DNA of 64,000 nt from Proluteimonas luteida (lineage in GTDB: Bacteria > Pseudomonadota > Gammaproteobacteria > Xanthomonadales > Xanthomonadaceae): assembly GCF_021191695.1 (NCBI RefSeq), contig NZ_JAIWPT010000020.1, positions 1 to 64,000 of the forward strand, read 5' to 3'. Position numbers and translations under genes: made by a program. The notes under the pieces were generated by a model. That model was not told where the DNA came from. It made no database searches and was given only the letters and a program-made list of their open reading frames with translations. Positions 30,250 to 39,550 of the stretch are shown here, one piece after another; within the stretch, counting starts at the first letter, position 1, and every line of letters starts with the position of its first letter.

Positions 30250-32106
30250 TCAACGGCTGCGGCCGGCATTGGTGGCGCAGACCCGGTCGCGCCCGTTGGC
30301 CTTGGCATCGTAGAGCGCGCGGTCGGCGCAGACGAGCGCGTCGTCGATGGCATCGATCGACCCGGTGTCGATCTGGCAGACGCCGATGCTGGCCGTGATC
30401 CGGATCTCGACGCCGTCGCAGAGGCAGGGTTCCCGGGTCAACGCGATCCGTACCGATTCGGCGGTCTCGATCGCGGCCGCGAGCGCCTGTCCGGGCAGGG
30501 CGACCACGAACTCCTCGCCGCCGAAGCGCGCCAGCAGCGCATCGTGCACGCGCAGCGTGCGGCCGATATGGCGCGCGGCCCAGCGCAGGCACTCGTCGCC
30601 GGCCAGGTGCCCGTGGGCGTCGTTGATCGCCTTGAAATGGTCGAGGTCGATCATCATCAGCGACAGCGGTCGCCCGCTGTCGTGCGCCTGTCCGGCCATC
30701 CTGCCGAACGCCTCCTGGAACCAGGTGCGGTTGTACAGCCCGGTCAGGCCGTCGCGGCGGCTCGAGTCGCGCAGTCGTGCGTGCGCCTCCTCCAGGCGTA
30801 CCAGCGCGCTGCGCACTTCCTGGGTCCGCTGCGCGACCTTGCGTTCCAGGCGCGCGTTGGCGTCGTGCACGATGCGCTGGTTCTCGTTGCGCAGCGCCGC
30901 ATAGCGGTGCCCGAGCGCGATCGACAGCAGCAGCATCTCCAGCGCCGAGCCGATCTGCACGCCGTATTCGGTGGCGAAGTTCTTCGGCAGCACGCCGAAC
31001 GCCAGCAGGGTGAAGGCCGCGGTGCCGAGCAGGAACATCGACCAGGCCAGCAACAGCAGTCGTGCCGGCGCGTAGCCGCCGCGCAGCACCACGATGGTGG
31101 CGATGACGATGCCGATCACCCCGGCCAGCACCGCACGCGACGCGACCGGGGTCGACACCCGCAGTGGCAGCCACAGCGACGCGATCGCGAACAGGATGAA
31201 GAACGCCATCAGCGCGAGCAGCAGCCGGTTGCCGCGCGGCCAGCGGCGGGGCAGCTCGAGGAAGGTGCGCGAGAACTGCAGCATCGCCACCAGTGCCAGG
31301 CAGATCGAGATCGGCACCGAATGGTCGGCCAGCCACGACGAACCCGGCCACAGGTACTCGAAGCCCAGCCCGTTGAGGGTGAACAGCACCAGCCCGAACG
31401 CGCTGATGTGGCACAGATACCAGAAATAGCTGGCGTCGCGCAGCGACAGCCACAGCACCAGGTTGTAGAAGAACAGCGCCAGCAGGATGCCGTAGTACAG
31501 GCCGATCGCCAGCTGCGCATCGCGCGAGACCTCGGTGAAGGCCTTCTGCGTGTAGAGCTGCAGCGGCACCTGCATCGAGCTCTGGCTCTCGACCCGGACC
31601 AGCAGGTCGACCGGCTGGCCCAGCGGCAGCTCGATGCGGAAATTGGGATGGCGATAGCGCACGCTGCGCGCCGAGAACGGACGGTGGTCGCCGCCGGCCA
31701 GGTGGACGACGTGGCCGTCGGCATAGCGCACGTGGACGTCGACGACGTCGCTGAGCGGATACTCCTGTACCAGCAGCCAGCGGGTTTCTGCCGGGTTGTG
31801 GTTGACGACGCGGACATGGAACCAGAACGCGCCGCGCTGGAAGCCGAACGTGGCGTTGCCGTCGGGCAGGGGCGCGAACATGTGCGTGTCGACGCGTTGC
31901 CAGGCGTCGGCGGGCGTGTCGGCGGCGCCGGTGTCGTGCCAGTACTGGATGTGCGGCGATAGCGGCTGGCTGTCCAGCCCGGGTGCAAGTTCGACGACCT
32001 GCGCCGCAGCCAGCGCCGGGCACAGCAGGCATGCAAGCAGCAGCCAGCGCCACAGGCCAGATGATTTCCGCCACTCCCGCATGCGTACAAGCCCCGTTGC
32101 CCGCAA
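30250..32106 (-). CDS. Membrane diguanylate cyclase with 7TMR-DISM sensor
   Basis: Makes cyclic di-GMP in response to an unknown periplasmic or membrane signal. The order is a signal/anchor helix (about 17-36), a periplasmic 7TMR-DISM extracellular beta-sandwich (about 40-185), seven helices (about 195-400), a coiled coil (about 405-445) and a GGDEF domain (about 450-610). The active site reads ARFGGEEFVV. RVHD precedes it by one residue too many for the usual RxxD inhibitory site, so product inhibition may be absent. It may start at 32082 (MREWRKSSG) instead of 32106. It stands alone and converges on hisI. Confidence 0.87.
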   Translation of the reverse strand: MRATGLVRMREWRKSSGLWRWLLLACLLCPALAAAQVVELAPGLDSQPLSPHIQYWHDTGAADTPADAWQRVDTHMFAPLPDGNATFGFQRGAFWFHVRVVNHNPAETRWLLVQEYPLSDVVDVHVRYADGHVVHLAGGDHRPFSARSVRYRHPNFRIELPLGQPVDLLVRVESQSSMQVPLQLYTQKAFTEVSRDAQLAIGLYYGILLALFFYNLVLWLSLRDASYFWYLCHISAFGLVLFTLNGLGFEYLWPGSSWLADHSVPISICLALVAMLQFSRTFLELPRRWPRGNRLLLALMAFFILFAIASLWLPLRVSTPVASRAVLAGVIGIVIATIVVLRGGYAPARLLLLAWSMFLLGTAAFTLLAFGVLPKNFATEYGVQIGSALEMLLLSIALGHRYAALRNENQRIVHDANARLERKVAQRTQEVRSALVRLEEAHARLRDSSRRDGLTGLYNRTWFQEAFGRMAGQAHDSGRPLSLMMIDLDHFKAINDAHGHLAGDECLRWAARHIGRTLRVHDALLARFGGEEFVVALPGQALAAAIETAESVRIALTREPCLCDGVEIRITASIGVCQIDTGSIDAIDDALVCADRALYDAKANGRDRVCATNAGRSR

Positions 32107-32248
32107 TTTCCGCCAGATGGCGGCCGATCCTTCGATTCAGCGAACGCAGGCAGGGTAGACCAGCGGCCGCGCGAAAGCACCTGCGGGCATAATTGCCGTT
32201 TCCCGCGCGGCCGGCCGGCCGCGCGGTTCACCGGATCGGAGCTCGGGC

Positions 32249-33817
32249 ATGCCGTCATTCCATCGCAGTTGGCCGGGCATGGTGCTTGCCGCCGCGGTCG
32301 CCGCCGCCGCGCCGCTGGCACAGGCCTGCGACGCGGGCCGCGTCTTCGCCGACCGCGACGCCGACGGGCGCCAGGGTGCCGGCGAGCCGGGACTGGCGGG
32401 CGTCCGCGTCTCCGATGGCGTGCGGATCGTCGAGACCGATGCCCAGGGGCGCTACCGGGGGCTGTCCGGCGGCGACGCACCGGTGTTCGTCGTCAAGCCG
32501 GCCGGCCACACCCTGCCGCGCGACGGCGCGCTGCCCGCATTCTGGCGCGCGCCGGGCATGCAGGGCGTCGATTGCGATTTCGCCCTGTTGCCGGCAGACG
32601 ACGCCGGCGCGGGGCTCGACGTGCTGGTGTTCAGCGATCCCCAGACCACCAGCGCGGCCGAAGTCGGCTACTACGACCGCGCCATCGTCACGGCCGCGGC
32701 GCGCAGCGGTCCTGCGCGGCTCGGGCTGACGCTCGGCGACGTCACCAACGACGATCCGTCGCTGTATCCGGCGATCAACGCCGCGACCGCGCGCCTGCAC
32801 ACGCCGTGGCTGCATGTGCCGGGCAACCATGACCTGGACTTCGACGCGCGCGACGACCACGGCTCGACCGCGTCCTGGCGCGCTGCCTACGGTCCCGACA
32901 CCTACGCCTGGGAAGAGCCGCAGGCGACGTTCCTGATGCTCGACAACGTCATCTACCGGGCCGGGCAGCGGCCGGCCTACATCGGCGGCCTGCGCGAGGA
33001 CCAGTTCGCATTCATCGGGCGCTACCTCGCCTCGGCGCCACGTGATCGCCTGCTGGTCGTCGCCGCGCACATCCCGTGGTTCGACACCGCCGATGCCGGC
33101 CGGCCGGCGACCGTGCGCGGCGACGATCGCGCGCGGTTGTTCGCGGTGCTGCGGGACTTCCCGCAAGTGCTGCTGCTGACCGGGCATCGCCATACCCAGC
33201 AGCAGGTGTTCCACGACGCCGCCAACGGTTGGCAGGGCGCCACCCCGCTGCACGAGTACAACGTCGGCGCGGCGAGCGGTGCGTTCTGGAGCGGGGCGCC
33301 GGATGCCGACGGCATTCCCGATGCGACGATGGCCGATGGCACGCCGAACGGATTCGCACGGTTGCACATCGCCGGCGACGGCCGCTACCGGCTCGCCTGG
33401 CAACCGGCGCGGGTGCCTGTCGACGACCCCGCGCTGACGCCGGCCATGGCGCTGCACGCGCCGAAGGTGCTGCGCCAGGGCGCCTATCCGGCGTGGGGCG
33501 TCTACGCGAACGTCTACATGGGCCATGCCGGCACGCGCGTGGAGTACCGCATCGACGACGGCGACTGGCAGCCGATGCAGCGCGTGCTGCGTGCGGACCC
33601 GCGGCTGGTGCTGGAGAACGCGCGCGACGACCTCAGCGAGACGCTGCGCGGCCGCGACCGTTCCCCCGAGGCCGAGCCCTCGCAGCACCTGTGGCGCGGT
33701 GCGCTGGCGACCGGTCTCGCGCCCGGCATGCACCGGGTCGAGGTCCGCGCCTTCGACGATGCCGGCGCGCCGCAGCAGGCGTCGATCGACTACCGGCTCG
33801 ATATGTTCGAAGACTGA
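32249..33817 (+). CDS. Exported calcineurin-like metallophosphoesterase
   Basis: 522 residues with a signal peptide (SWPGMVLAAAVAAAAPLAQAC). An N-terminal Ig-like/SdrD-type domain follows (about 27-105, with DRDADGRQGAGEPGLAGV), then the phosphoesterase domain (about 115-350) and a C-terminal beta domain. Metal-site motifs are FSDPQ, GDVTNDD, PGNHD, AAHIPW and TGHRHT, the full set for a dinuclear centre. It is likely periplasmic or exported, with unknown substrate (phosphodiester, lipid or nucleotide). The start at 32249 follows an upstream GGATCGGAGC site. It is divergent from the diguanylate cyclase. Confidence 0.85.
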   Translation: MPSFHRSWPGMVLAAAVAAAAPLAQACDAGRVFADRDADGRQGAGEPGLAGVRVSDGVRIVETDAQGRYRGLSGGDAPVFVVKPAGHTLPRDGALPAFWRAPGMQGVDCDFALLPADDAGAGLDVLVFSDPQTTSAAEVGYYDRAIVTAAARSGPARLGLTLGDVTNDDPSLYPAINAATARLHTPWLHVPGNHDLDFDARDDHGSTASWRAAYGPDTYAWEEPQATFLMLDNVIYRAGQRPAYIGGLREDQFAFIGRYLASAPRDRLLVVAAHIPWFDTADAGRPATVRGDDRARLFAVLRDFPQVLLLTGHRHTQQQVFHDAANGWQGATPLHEYNVGAASGAFWSGAPDADGIPDATMADGTPNGFARLHIAGDGRYRLAWQPARVPVDDPALTPAMALHAPKVLRQGAYPAWGVYANVYMGHAGTRVEYRIDDGDWQPMQRVLRADPRLVLENARDDLSETLRGRDRSPEAEPSQHLWRGALATGLAPGMHRVEVRAFDDAGAPQQASIDYRLDMFED

Positions 33818-33976
33818 TGCCTGCAGAGCCGGGCTTGCCCGGCGTCCCCGGCAGGGCGGGTCTTGACCCGCCACGTCCGATCGCCGCGGATGGTCCCGCC
33901 GGGGTAGAAAGCCGACCCGCGTCCGAAAAACCATCTGCAGCGGAATGTGTTGCGTGCCCCATGCAGGGCGAATCAA

Positions 33977-33999
33977 GAAAACCGCCTGGCGCGGTTTTC
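33977..33999 (+). terminator. Possible terminator after the phosphoesterase gene
   Basis: The perfect stem GAAAACCGC (33977-33985) and GCGGTTTTC (33991-33999) surround a five-base loop. The TTTT lies in the second arm and not beyond it, and the hairpin is about 160 bases after the stop, so a role as terminator is plausible but unsure. The unit is repeated in degenerate form about 65 bases further on. Confidence 0.4.
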
Positions 34000-34155
34000 C
34001 ACATCGCGCCAGCAGCGATGGCTCGTGGAGTGGCGGCCACAAAAAACCGTCTGGAACGGGTTTTGACATCGCGTCAGCGATGGCCCGGAGGGTGGCCGCC
34101 ATGGAGGACAGGCCACAAAAAAGGCTCTTCTCCGATTTCCGGGATTCACCTGTCG

Positions 34156-34243
34156 CAGGTCGGGGCAACGCCCCCGACGCCGGGACTCCCGGCATCTCGC
34201 AAACCCGGACACCACGCGCGTCGGCCGCGTGGGGCCGACCTAC
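34156..34243 (-). repeat. Family D repeat, copy 2
   Basis: This 88-bp unit begins CAGGTCGGGGCAACGCCCCC and ends CGTGGGGCCGACCTAC. It is the reverse complement of the units at 16653-16731 and 60018-60097. It contains two GC-rich hairpins, one from CGGGGCAACGCCCCCG and one from GTCGGCCGCGTGGGGCCGAC. Confidence 0.75.
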
Positions 34244-34285
34244 GCAAGGCGCGCGTCTTTCCCGGACTTGGGTGATGAAACACAA

Positions 34286-34309
34286 AAAACCCGCACGCTG
34301 GCGGGTTTT
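34286..34309 (-). terminator. Terminator of the C13 peptidase gene
   Basis: AAAACCCGC (34286-34294) and GCGGGTTTT (34301-34309) pair around a six-base loop. On the - strand the stem is followed by TTTTTTGTG, a good intrinsic terminator about 290 bases after the peptidase stop. On the + strand only four T follow, so it may work weakly in that direction. The flank GGACTTGGGTGATGAAACAC is shared with the cold-shock terminator region near 59,975. Confidence 0.65.
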
Positions 34310-34552
34310 CCGGGGTCGACGCAGATGACCGGCTGGCGGGCGCGCGGCTGGCGGGCGGTCGATGCGCTTGCTGGCTTGCGATGGCTGGCTGGCGGCGCGG
34401 GGCGATTGTAGCCAGCCTGTTTCCCCGGTGATGGAACGGGAATCAATCTCGTTTTCGGCGTGGAAGTACGGGGGGGCACGGCTTGGACGGCACTTCCAGT
34501 CGGCGAAGCAGGTCCCTCGCGTTGCTCGGAACGGCGGAAAAGCGATGCTTTT

Positions 34553-34594
34553 CCCTGGCCCCTGGCCCCTGGCCCCTGGCCCCTGGCCCCTGGC
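34553..34594 (+). repeat. Heptamer tandem array (CCCTGGC)6
   Basis: Six perfect copies of CCCTGGC plus a partial seventh (CCCTGC) end seven bases short of the stop codon of the C13 peptidase gene. Such arrays change length by replication slippage. The array lies outside coding sequence, so length changes would not shift a frame, but they could change the 3' end of the transcript. The related CAGGGGCCAG/CTGGCCCCTG pair flanks the argG stop. Confidence 0.85.
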
Positions 34595-34601
34595 CCCTGC
34601 C

Positions 34602-35558
34602 TCAAGGCATCAACGGATACGGATACACCGCCGGCGGCGTCTCGGGCATGGCGGCCTGCAGCTGCGCCAGCCGCGGCGCGATGCGTTCGCCGATGTCGAT
34701 GCGCGGCATCGAGCGCTGGAAGCGGCGCTTGCGCTCCTGCTGTTTGATCGTGCGTTGCGCCAGTCCGAAGGCGGCGATGAAGTCCGTGTCGGCATTGAGC
34801 CCGTCCAGCAGCCAGGCGTGGCCGAAGAAGGTGATCGTGGATTCGGCGCCGCAGCCGAACGAGGGACGATCGGCGCGCGCGGCGGTGATGACCAGCGTGT
34901 CCGGGTCGCGCAGCGCGGGGACGAAGCCGCCCGAATAGCAGGCCGAGATCACCAGCACGCGGTTGACGATGCCGGCGTCGTCGAGCGCGGCGCGCAGCTG
35001 GGCCGGGGTGATCGCCTCCTCGACCAGCGGCGGAAAGTGCACGATGAGCTCGTGGGTGTCGGTGCCGTGCATCGTGAGGTAGAGCAGCAGCACGTCGTCG
35101 GCCGGGGTCATGCGCGCGGCGATCGCCGACAGCGCGTGGCGCAGGTTCGCGGTCGTCGCCAGCGGCCGCGGCGCCTCGTCGAGGCTGTCGGGATGATTGA
35201 CCAGGGCCAGGGCGCGTGCTTCGGCGCCGAGCCGCGGCGCGACATGCTCCGCAAGGAAGTGCACCTCGTTGCGGAACACGTCCTCGCTGCCGTCGCCGGC
35301 GACGCCGACGACGTAGAGCGCCGGTTGGCCCGGTGTTGCCGGGCGCATCGCGGCGATGGTGTCGTCGATCAGTGCCCGGTCGCGCCTCGCCAGCGCGTCG
35401 ACGACGGTGTCCACGTCCACACCGACATCTGCGGTGGCCGGTGCCGGCTCCGCGGGCGTAGCGAACGCGGAGCAGACGAACAGCAGCGCCAGCCACCCCG
35501 GCAATGCGCGCAACCTGCTGCGGCGCGGGGGAACGGCACGGCCCCGTACGGCCGACAT
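34602..35558 (-). CDS. C13-family (legumain/caspase-like) cysteine peptidase, exported
   Basis: 318 residues. After a basic leader there is a signal-like helix (LRALPGWLALLFVCSAFAT), suggesting export or membrane anchoring. The catalytic dyad of clan CD peptidases is visible: His in YLTMHGTDTHELIV and Cys in VLVISACYSGGFVPAL. The C13 family includes legumain and GPI-transamidase-like enzymes with cleavage after Asn or Asp. The bacterial substrates are unknown. It is a single gene, head-to-tail with mtnC from which it is one base away, so it could be co-transcribed with the methionine-salvage genes. A tandem heptamer array lies directly downstream. Confidence 0.78.
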   Translation of the reverse strand: MSAVRGRAVPPRRSRLRALPGWLALLFVCSAFATPAEPAPATADVGVDVDTVVDALARRDRALIDDTIAAMRPATPGQPALYVVGVAGDGSEDVFRNEVHFLAEHVAPRLGAEARALALVNHPDSLDEAPRPLATTANLRHALSAIAARMTPADDVLLLYLTMHGTDTHELIVHFPPLVEEAITPAQLRAALDDAGIVNRVLVISACYSGGFVPALRDPDTLVITAARADRPSFGCGAESTITFFGHAWLLDGLNADTDFIAAFGLAQRTIKQQERKRRFQRSMPRIDIGERIAPRLAQLQAAMPETPPAVYPYPLMP

Positions 35559-35559
35559 G

Positions 35560-36294
35560 TCAGCGCTCCGGCGCGTGCAGGCCGGGCGCGCCGCCAGCGG
35601 GCGCGATCGGATCGATTGCGATCTGGTCGAAGCCGGTCACCCGCACATGTCCGTTCGCCGCCGCGCCGGTACGCGGCTCGGGATAGTCGTCGAGGCGGTC
35701 GACCAGCACCGTGCGCATGCCCGCGTCGCGCGCGGCATCGAGTTCGGCGACGACGTCGGACAGGAACAGGATCTCGGCCGGCGAGTGTCCCAGCGCTTCG
35801 GCGATGCGGCCGTAGCTGAGCGCCTCGCGCTTGCCGCCGACCTCGGTATCGAACCAGGCCGAGAACAGCCCGGTCAGGTCGCCGGCATCGCTGTGCCCGA
35901 AGAACAGTTGCTGTGCCGGCACCGAGCCGGACGAATACACCGCCAGGCGCTGGCCTTCGGCATGCCAGCGACGCAGCGCGTCGGCGGCGTCGGGATAGAT
36001 CGGCGCCTTGAAATCCGCGTCGCGGTAACCGGCCTGCCAGATCATGCCTTGCAGCGCCTTGAGCGGCGCGAACTTGCGGTCGGCGTCGATCCAGCCCTGC
36101 AGGGTCTCGACGATCACCGCATCCTGGCAGATGCCGCCGGCCTCGATCGCCGCGGCGTCGAGCCAGCGGCGTACCTCGGGCTCGTCGCCATGCGCGGCGA
36201 TGAAACCGGGCAGCGCACGGCGGGCATAGGGGAACAGCACGTCCCTGACGAACGAGATGCTGCTGACGGTGCCTTCGATATCGGTGAGGATCAT
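35560..36294 (-). CDS. mtnC: Acireductone synthase (enolase-phosphatase E1)
   Basis: HAD-superfamily enzyme that enolises and dephosphorylates diketo-methylthiopentyl phosphate in methionine salvage. The nucleophile block is [20 protein letters not shown] at the N-terminus. [16 protein letters not shown] (motif II) and [20 protein letters not shown] (motif IV) follow. The length is 244 residues from the ATG at 36294. It is downstream of mtnD on the same strand with a 156-base gap, and just upstream of the C13 peptidase gene. Confidence 0.92.
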   Translation of the reverse strand: MILTDIEGTVSSISFVRDVLFPYARRALPGFIAAHGDEPEVRRWLDAAAIEAGGICQDAVIVETLQGWIDADRKFAPLKALQGMIWQAGYRDADFKAPIYPDAADALRRWHAEGQRLAVYSSGSVPAQQLFFGHSDAGDLTGLFSAWFDTEVGGKREALSYGRIAEALGHSPAEILFLSDVVAELDAARDAGMRTVLVDRLDDYPEPRTGAAANGHVRVTGFDQIAIDPIAPAGGAPGLHAPER

Positions 36295-36450
36295 CGGGTC
36301 GGAAACCTCGGGGAAACGGACGCGGCATGATGCCATCTGCCGCGGCGTTCGACCCGGGCCGCGCCGGAGCGCGGCAAGGTCGGGTCCGTGTCCCGCCGGC
36401 GGGCGTAACGTTGTCGGCGCCGCAGGCGCGCGCCAGCCGCTCCCGGTCTC

Positions 36451-37008
36451 TCAGTCGCGGGCGCCGGGCTCGTAGCGCGGGAATTTCTGCGCGATGTCCG
36501 AGCCGGTGAAATGGCCGATCCAGCCGTCGGGCTGTTCGAAGAAGCGGATCGCGACGAAACGCGGTTCGCTGCCCATGTCGAACCAGTGGGTGATGCCGTC
36601 GGGCACGCCGATCAGGTCGTCCTTGACGCACTCGATCTCGTAGACCTTGTTGTCGACATGCAGGGTGAACAGGCCGGCGCCATCGACGAAGAAGCGGACC
36701 TCGTCCTCCTTGTGGTAGTGCTCGTCGAGGAACTTCTTCCGCAGCTCGTCGCGCTTGGGGTTGTCGGGCGCGATGCTGATGACGTCGACGGTATTGAACC
36801 CGCGCTCGGCGCTGATCCGGTCGATGTCGGGCTTGTAGGCGGCCAGCACTTCCTCCGGGGTCGCACCGGCCTCGATCGGGCGGCTCGCCTGCCAGCGTTC
36901 GAAGGTCGCGCCGATCTTCGCCAGCTCGCGGGCGATCTCGTCGCCGTCGCGGGTGTCCAGCAGCGGCGTGTCGGGTGCGGTGTCGTCGAAAATACGCAGG
37001 CGGCTCAT
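36451..37008 (-). CDS. mtnD: Acireductone dioxygenase
   Basis: Metal-dependent cupin that splits acireductone to the methionine keto-acid and formate (iron form) or off-pathway products (nickel form). The metal ligands are in [16 protein letters not shown], and the last His is in [10 protein letters not shown]. The 185 residues are typical. The ATG at 37008 gives [15 protein letters not shown]. It lies between mtnB and mtnC, so dehydratase, enolase-phosphatase and dioxygenase are grouped. mtnA (isomerase) and a nucleosidase are not in the window. Confidence 0.93.
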   Translation of the reverse strand: MSRLRIFDDTAPDTPLLDTRDGDEIARELAKIGATFERWQASRPIEAGATPEEVLAAYKPDIDRISAERGFNTVDVISIAPDNPKRDELRKKFLDEHYHKEDEVRFFVDGAGLFTLHVDNKVYEIECVKDDLIGVPDGITHWFDMGSEPRFVAIRFFEQPDGWIGHFTGSDIAQKFPRYEPGARD

Positions 37009-37134
37009 GGCAGCAGGCTCGTGAGGACGTGGGAACGCCAGCCTAGCAGGCGTGTCGGGGCGGAACGTTGATCGCAGCGGAACGCAGGTGTTCCAGTGGT
37101 GCGACGCAGGCGGCGCCGGAACGGCAGGCAAGCG

Positions 37135-37232
37135 CTCAGAGGTTGTGAGTCGATCGAACGCCGTAGCGCGCCGCCGCCACGGGCGTTCGGCGGCGGTCGC
37201 AGTCGGCGGGCGAATGAGTCTCAGCCTCTCAG
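37135..37232 (-). repeat. Family H element, copy 2
   Basis: Read on the - strand it runs CTGAGAGGCTGAGACTCATT ... GACTGCGACCGCCGCCGAAC ... GCTACGGCGTTCGATCGACT ... CCTCTGAG, the same order as the 176-bp element at 4063-4238 but without its central extra sequence. The ends are imperfect inverted repeats. The mtnB stop codon (37229-37231) is the TGA of its terminal CTCTGAGAGG. Confidence 0.7.
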
Positions 37233-37879
37233 AGCGTGGCGCCGAGCTTGCGCAGTTCCAGTTCGCAGTGCAGCAGGAAGTCGAAGGCCTCGAGGTGGCG
37301 CCGCGCCTCGGCCATGTCGCGGCCCCAGGCGTAGAGTCCATGACCGTCGATCAGGTAGCCCCACATCGGGCCCTGCTCCAGCAGCACGTCGACCTGCGCC
37401 GCCAGCGTCGTCATGTCCTGGCTGTTGGGCAGCACCGGCACGTCGATCGCGGTCTCGTGGGTGCTGTTGCCGCTGAAGGCCTTCAGCAGCTCGTAGCCGG
37501 CCAGCCGCACGTGGCCCGCCCCGGCCCAGAAGCGCGAGGCGACGGTCTGGTTCGGCGAATGGGTATGCAGGATGCAGCCGACGTCGGGAAAACGCCGGTA
37601 GAGCTGGGTGTGCAGCAGGGTTTCCGCCGACGGGCGCAGGTCGCTGCCGACGGCGCGGCCGTCGAAGTCGACGACCATGATGTCCTCCTCGTGCAGCCGG
37701 CCCTTGTCGCGGCCGGAGACGGTGATCGCGGCGTGGTGGTCGTCGAGGCGGCGCGAGAAGTTGCTGCTGGTCGCGGGCGTCCAGCCGGCCTGGGCCAGCT
37801 CGCGGATGTTGACGATCAGTTCGCCGGCCAGCTCGCGCAGGCGGTGGACGTCGTAGGGCGGGGGCGTGGAGGCACTCAT
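37229..37879 (-). CDS. mtnB: Methylthioribulose-1-phosphate dehydratase
   Basis: Class II aldolase-fold, zinc-dependent dehydratase of methionine salvage. The metal/active-site blocks are [19 protein letters not shown] and the third His region [17 protein letters not shown]. The 216 residues are typical. It starts at the ATG at 37879 and is the first gene of the mtnB-mtnD-mtnC group. A 220-base gap containing a dispersed element separates it from mtnD. Its stop codon is part of that element. Confidence 0.92.
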   Translation of the reverse strand: MSASTPPPYDVHRLRELAGELIVNIRELAQAGWTPATSSNFSRRLDDHHAAITVSGRDKGRLHEEDIMVVDFDGRAVGSDLRPSAETLLHTQLYRRFPDVGCILHTHSPNQTVASRFWAGAGHVRLAGYELLKAFSGNSTHETAIDVPVLPNSQDMTTLAAQVDVLLEQGPMWGYLIDGHGLYAWGRDMAEARRHLEAFDFLLHCELELRKLGATL

Positions 37880-37931
37880 GTGGCGAGTTTAGCGCGCGCC
37901 GCTGCCGGGCGTCGTGGACATCGCCCGGTGA

Positions 37932-38177
37932 TCAGCGCCGCCAGCGCCAGTGCGGCGGTTCGCCCTTCAGCAGGCAGACCAGTACCAGCAGCGCCGTGGC
38001 GAGCAGCACGCCGCCGGTGAACAGTGCGGGCCTGGCGGTGGGCGGCACGGCGATGGACAGCGCCACCAGCGCGAGCACGTAGACGGCCAGGGTCAGCCAG
38101 CCCTGCCAGCGCCGCGGCGGTCCCCAGCCCCAGCCGAAGGACTTGGCGGGGAACCAGTAGCCGTCGTCGCGCGTCAT
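37932..38177 (-). CDS. Small membrane protein downstream of an APC permease
   Basis: 81 residues with an aromatic/glycine-rich N-terminus (GYWFPAKSFGWGWGPPRRWQ) and two hydrophobic helices (about 27-44 and 51-69). I do not recognise a named family. It resembles small DUF-type proteins encoded near transporters in this group. The ATG overlaps the permease stop (ATGA), so it is co-translated and may be an accessory subunit. A short, basic tail (HWRWRR) ends the protein. Confidence 0.65.
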   Translation of the reverse strand: MTRDDGYWFPAKSFGWGWGPPRRWQGWLTLAVYVLALVALSIAVPPTARPALFTGGVLLATALLVLVCLLKGEPPHWRWRR

Positions 38178-39466
38178 GCCGCTTTGCCGCGGCGCGAAAA
38201 GCCGCGATAGGCGGCCCAGGCCAGCAACGCGACGATGATCGCGCCGATCAGGATGTCGCTGTCGGTCGACCACGCCAGCAGGCCGCAGGCGACCAGTGCG
38301 CCCATGCCCAGCGCGCGGTCGCTGCCGGTGGGGCGTCGCGTCGCGGTGCCCAGCAGCAGGCTCAGGCCGGCCGCCGCATAGGCCATGACCACCAGCGTCA
38401 CCGCCATCTCGATGATGGTGCCGAACTGCTCGCCGACGGTCGGCGCCTGGGTCAGGACCGCGATCGCCGTCATCGACAGCACGACGATGAACAGCCCCCA
38501 GCCGGCCGAGCCGTTGGCGCGCAGGCGTCCGAAGATCGGTGGCAGGAAACCGCGCTGCGCAGCGCGCGCACCGGACTCGCCGGTCACCAGCATCCAGCCG
38601 CCGAGCGTGCCGGTGGCTTTCAGCGCGGCGGCCGCGGCGATCGCCGGGATCGCCCAGGCGCCGAACATCTGCCCCGCGACCAGCGCGAACGGCGCGCTCG
38701 AGGCGGCCATCTGCGCGGCCGGCACGATACCCATCATCAGCACCGACGACACCAGGTAGATGATGCCGGCGATCAGGATGCCGCCGAGGGTCGCGATCGG
38801 CACGTTGCGGTCCGGGTTGCGGACCACGCCGGCGACCATCGCGCCGGTTTCCAGGCCGACGAAGGCCCAGAACACCGGCGCCAGCGAAGTGAACACCACG
38901 GCGACGTCGGACCGGTCGGTGACGTTCCAGCTGGCGCGATAGACGTCCGGGTCGAAGCTGCCCCAGCCGGCGATCAGCACCGCGGCCACCGGCATCAGCC
39001 CGAACACCACGCACATCGACTGGAAGCGTGCGATCGAACGCGGGCCCAGCAGGTTCAGCGCGAACATCAGCCACAGCAGCACGATCTGCCCGGCCAGCCG
39101 CACGCCGCCGCTGTCGTCGACCGGCAGCAGGATCACCAGGTAGCCGAACGCGGCGACGGCGATCGCGTTGTTGCCGATCCACGACGACAGCCAGTACATC
39201 GTCGTCGCCAGGAATCCCATGTCGCGGCCGAGGGCGGGGCGGATGTAGTCGTCGGGCGAGGTCAGGTCCGGGTATTGGCGGGCGAGCCGGGCGAATGCGC
39301 CGCCCAGCGCGACCGCCAGGATCGTGCCCAGCAGCCAGGCGAAGGCGGTGACGCCGCCGACCTTGGCCAGCGAGGCCGGCAGCAGGAAGAATCCCGAGCC
39401 GATCATGTTGTTGGCGACGACGAAGGTCGCCAGCACGGGACCGATCTTCTTGGCGGTGGCGGTCAT
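38174..39466 (-). CDS. APC-family amino-acid permease (AdiC/YjeH-like)
   Basis: About 12 membrane helices and 430 residues from the ATG at 39466. The first helix contains the glycine-rich substrate motif VANNMIGSGFFLLPASLA (GxG-type unwound segment) of basic amino-acid/polyamine antiporters. The middle block FWAFVGLETGAMVAGVVRNP is typical of APC helix 6-7. The substrate is unknown; arginine, agmatine or another amino acid is possible. A longer reading from 39508 is not conserved. It is followed by the overlapping small membrane gene. A second APC permease is encoded just upstream. Confidence 0.82.
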   Translation of the reverse strand: MTATAKKIGPVLATFVVANNMIGSGFFLLPASLAKVGGVTAFAWLLGTILAVALGGAFARLARQYPDLTSPDDYIRPALGRDMGFLATTMYWLSSWIGNNAIAVAAFGYLVILLPVDDSGGVRLAGQIVLLWLMFALNLLGPRSIARFQSMCVVFGLMPVAAVLIAGWGSFDPDVYRASWNVTDRSDVAVVFTSLAPVFWAFVGLETGAMVAGVVRNPDRNVPIATLGGILIAGIIYLVSSVLMMGIVPAAQMAASSAPFALVAGQMFGAWAIPAIAAAAALKATGTLGGWMLVTGESGARAAQRGFLPPIFGRLRANGSAGWGLFIVVLSMTAIAVLTQAPTVGEQFGTIIEMAVTLVVMAYAAAGLSLLLGTATRRPTGSDRALGMGALVACGLLAWSTDSDILIGAIIVALLAWAAYRGFSRRGKAA

Positions 39467-39510
39467 GCGGTGGTGGTCATCGGAGTGGGCCGGAAGGCCG
39501 GGACGCAATG

Positions 39511-39540
39511 CACACGGCCCGCGGAAGGGCGGGCCGTGCG
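39511..39540 (-). terminator. Hairpin between the two APC permease genes
   Basis: CACGGCCCGC (39513-39522) pairs with GCGGGCCGTG (39529-39538) around a six-base loop, 11 bases after the stop of the upstream permease on the - strand. There is no T-tract beyond the stem, so termination would be partial or factor-dependent. Confidence 0.45.
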
Positions 39541-39550
39541 GACGGGCGGG

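Larger units (their letters stand above)
33818..34601. other. 784-base gene-free region packed with palindromic repeats
   Basis: It lies between the convergent ends of the phosphoesterase and C13 peptidase genes. In order I see: a GGCGGGTC-TT-GACCCGCC hairpin (33855-33872); a GAAAACCGC-CTGGC-GCGGTTTTC hairpin (33977-33999) and a degenerate copy near 34042-34066; a 35-base unit (34071-34105) that recurs near 60,290; a family D unit (34156-34243); a terminator (34286-34309); and a CCCTGGC heptamer array (34553-34594). No reading frame here resembles a protein family. Confidence 0.7.

Noticed and set aside
34553..34600. Possible CRISPR array
   Set aside because: The units are contiguous 7-mers with no spacers and no cas genes anywhere in the window.
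30250..35558. A signalling or cell-death island made of the diguanylate cyclase, phosphoesterase and C13 peptidase
   Set aside because: The three genes are on different strands, separated by repeat-filled gaps, each with its own signal peptide or membrane part. Nothing shows they act together.
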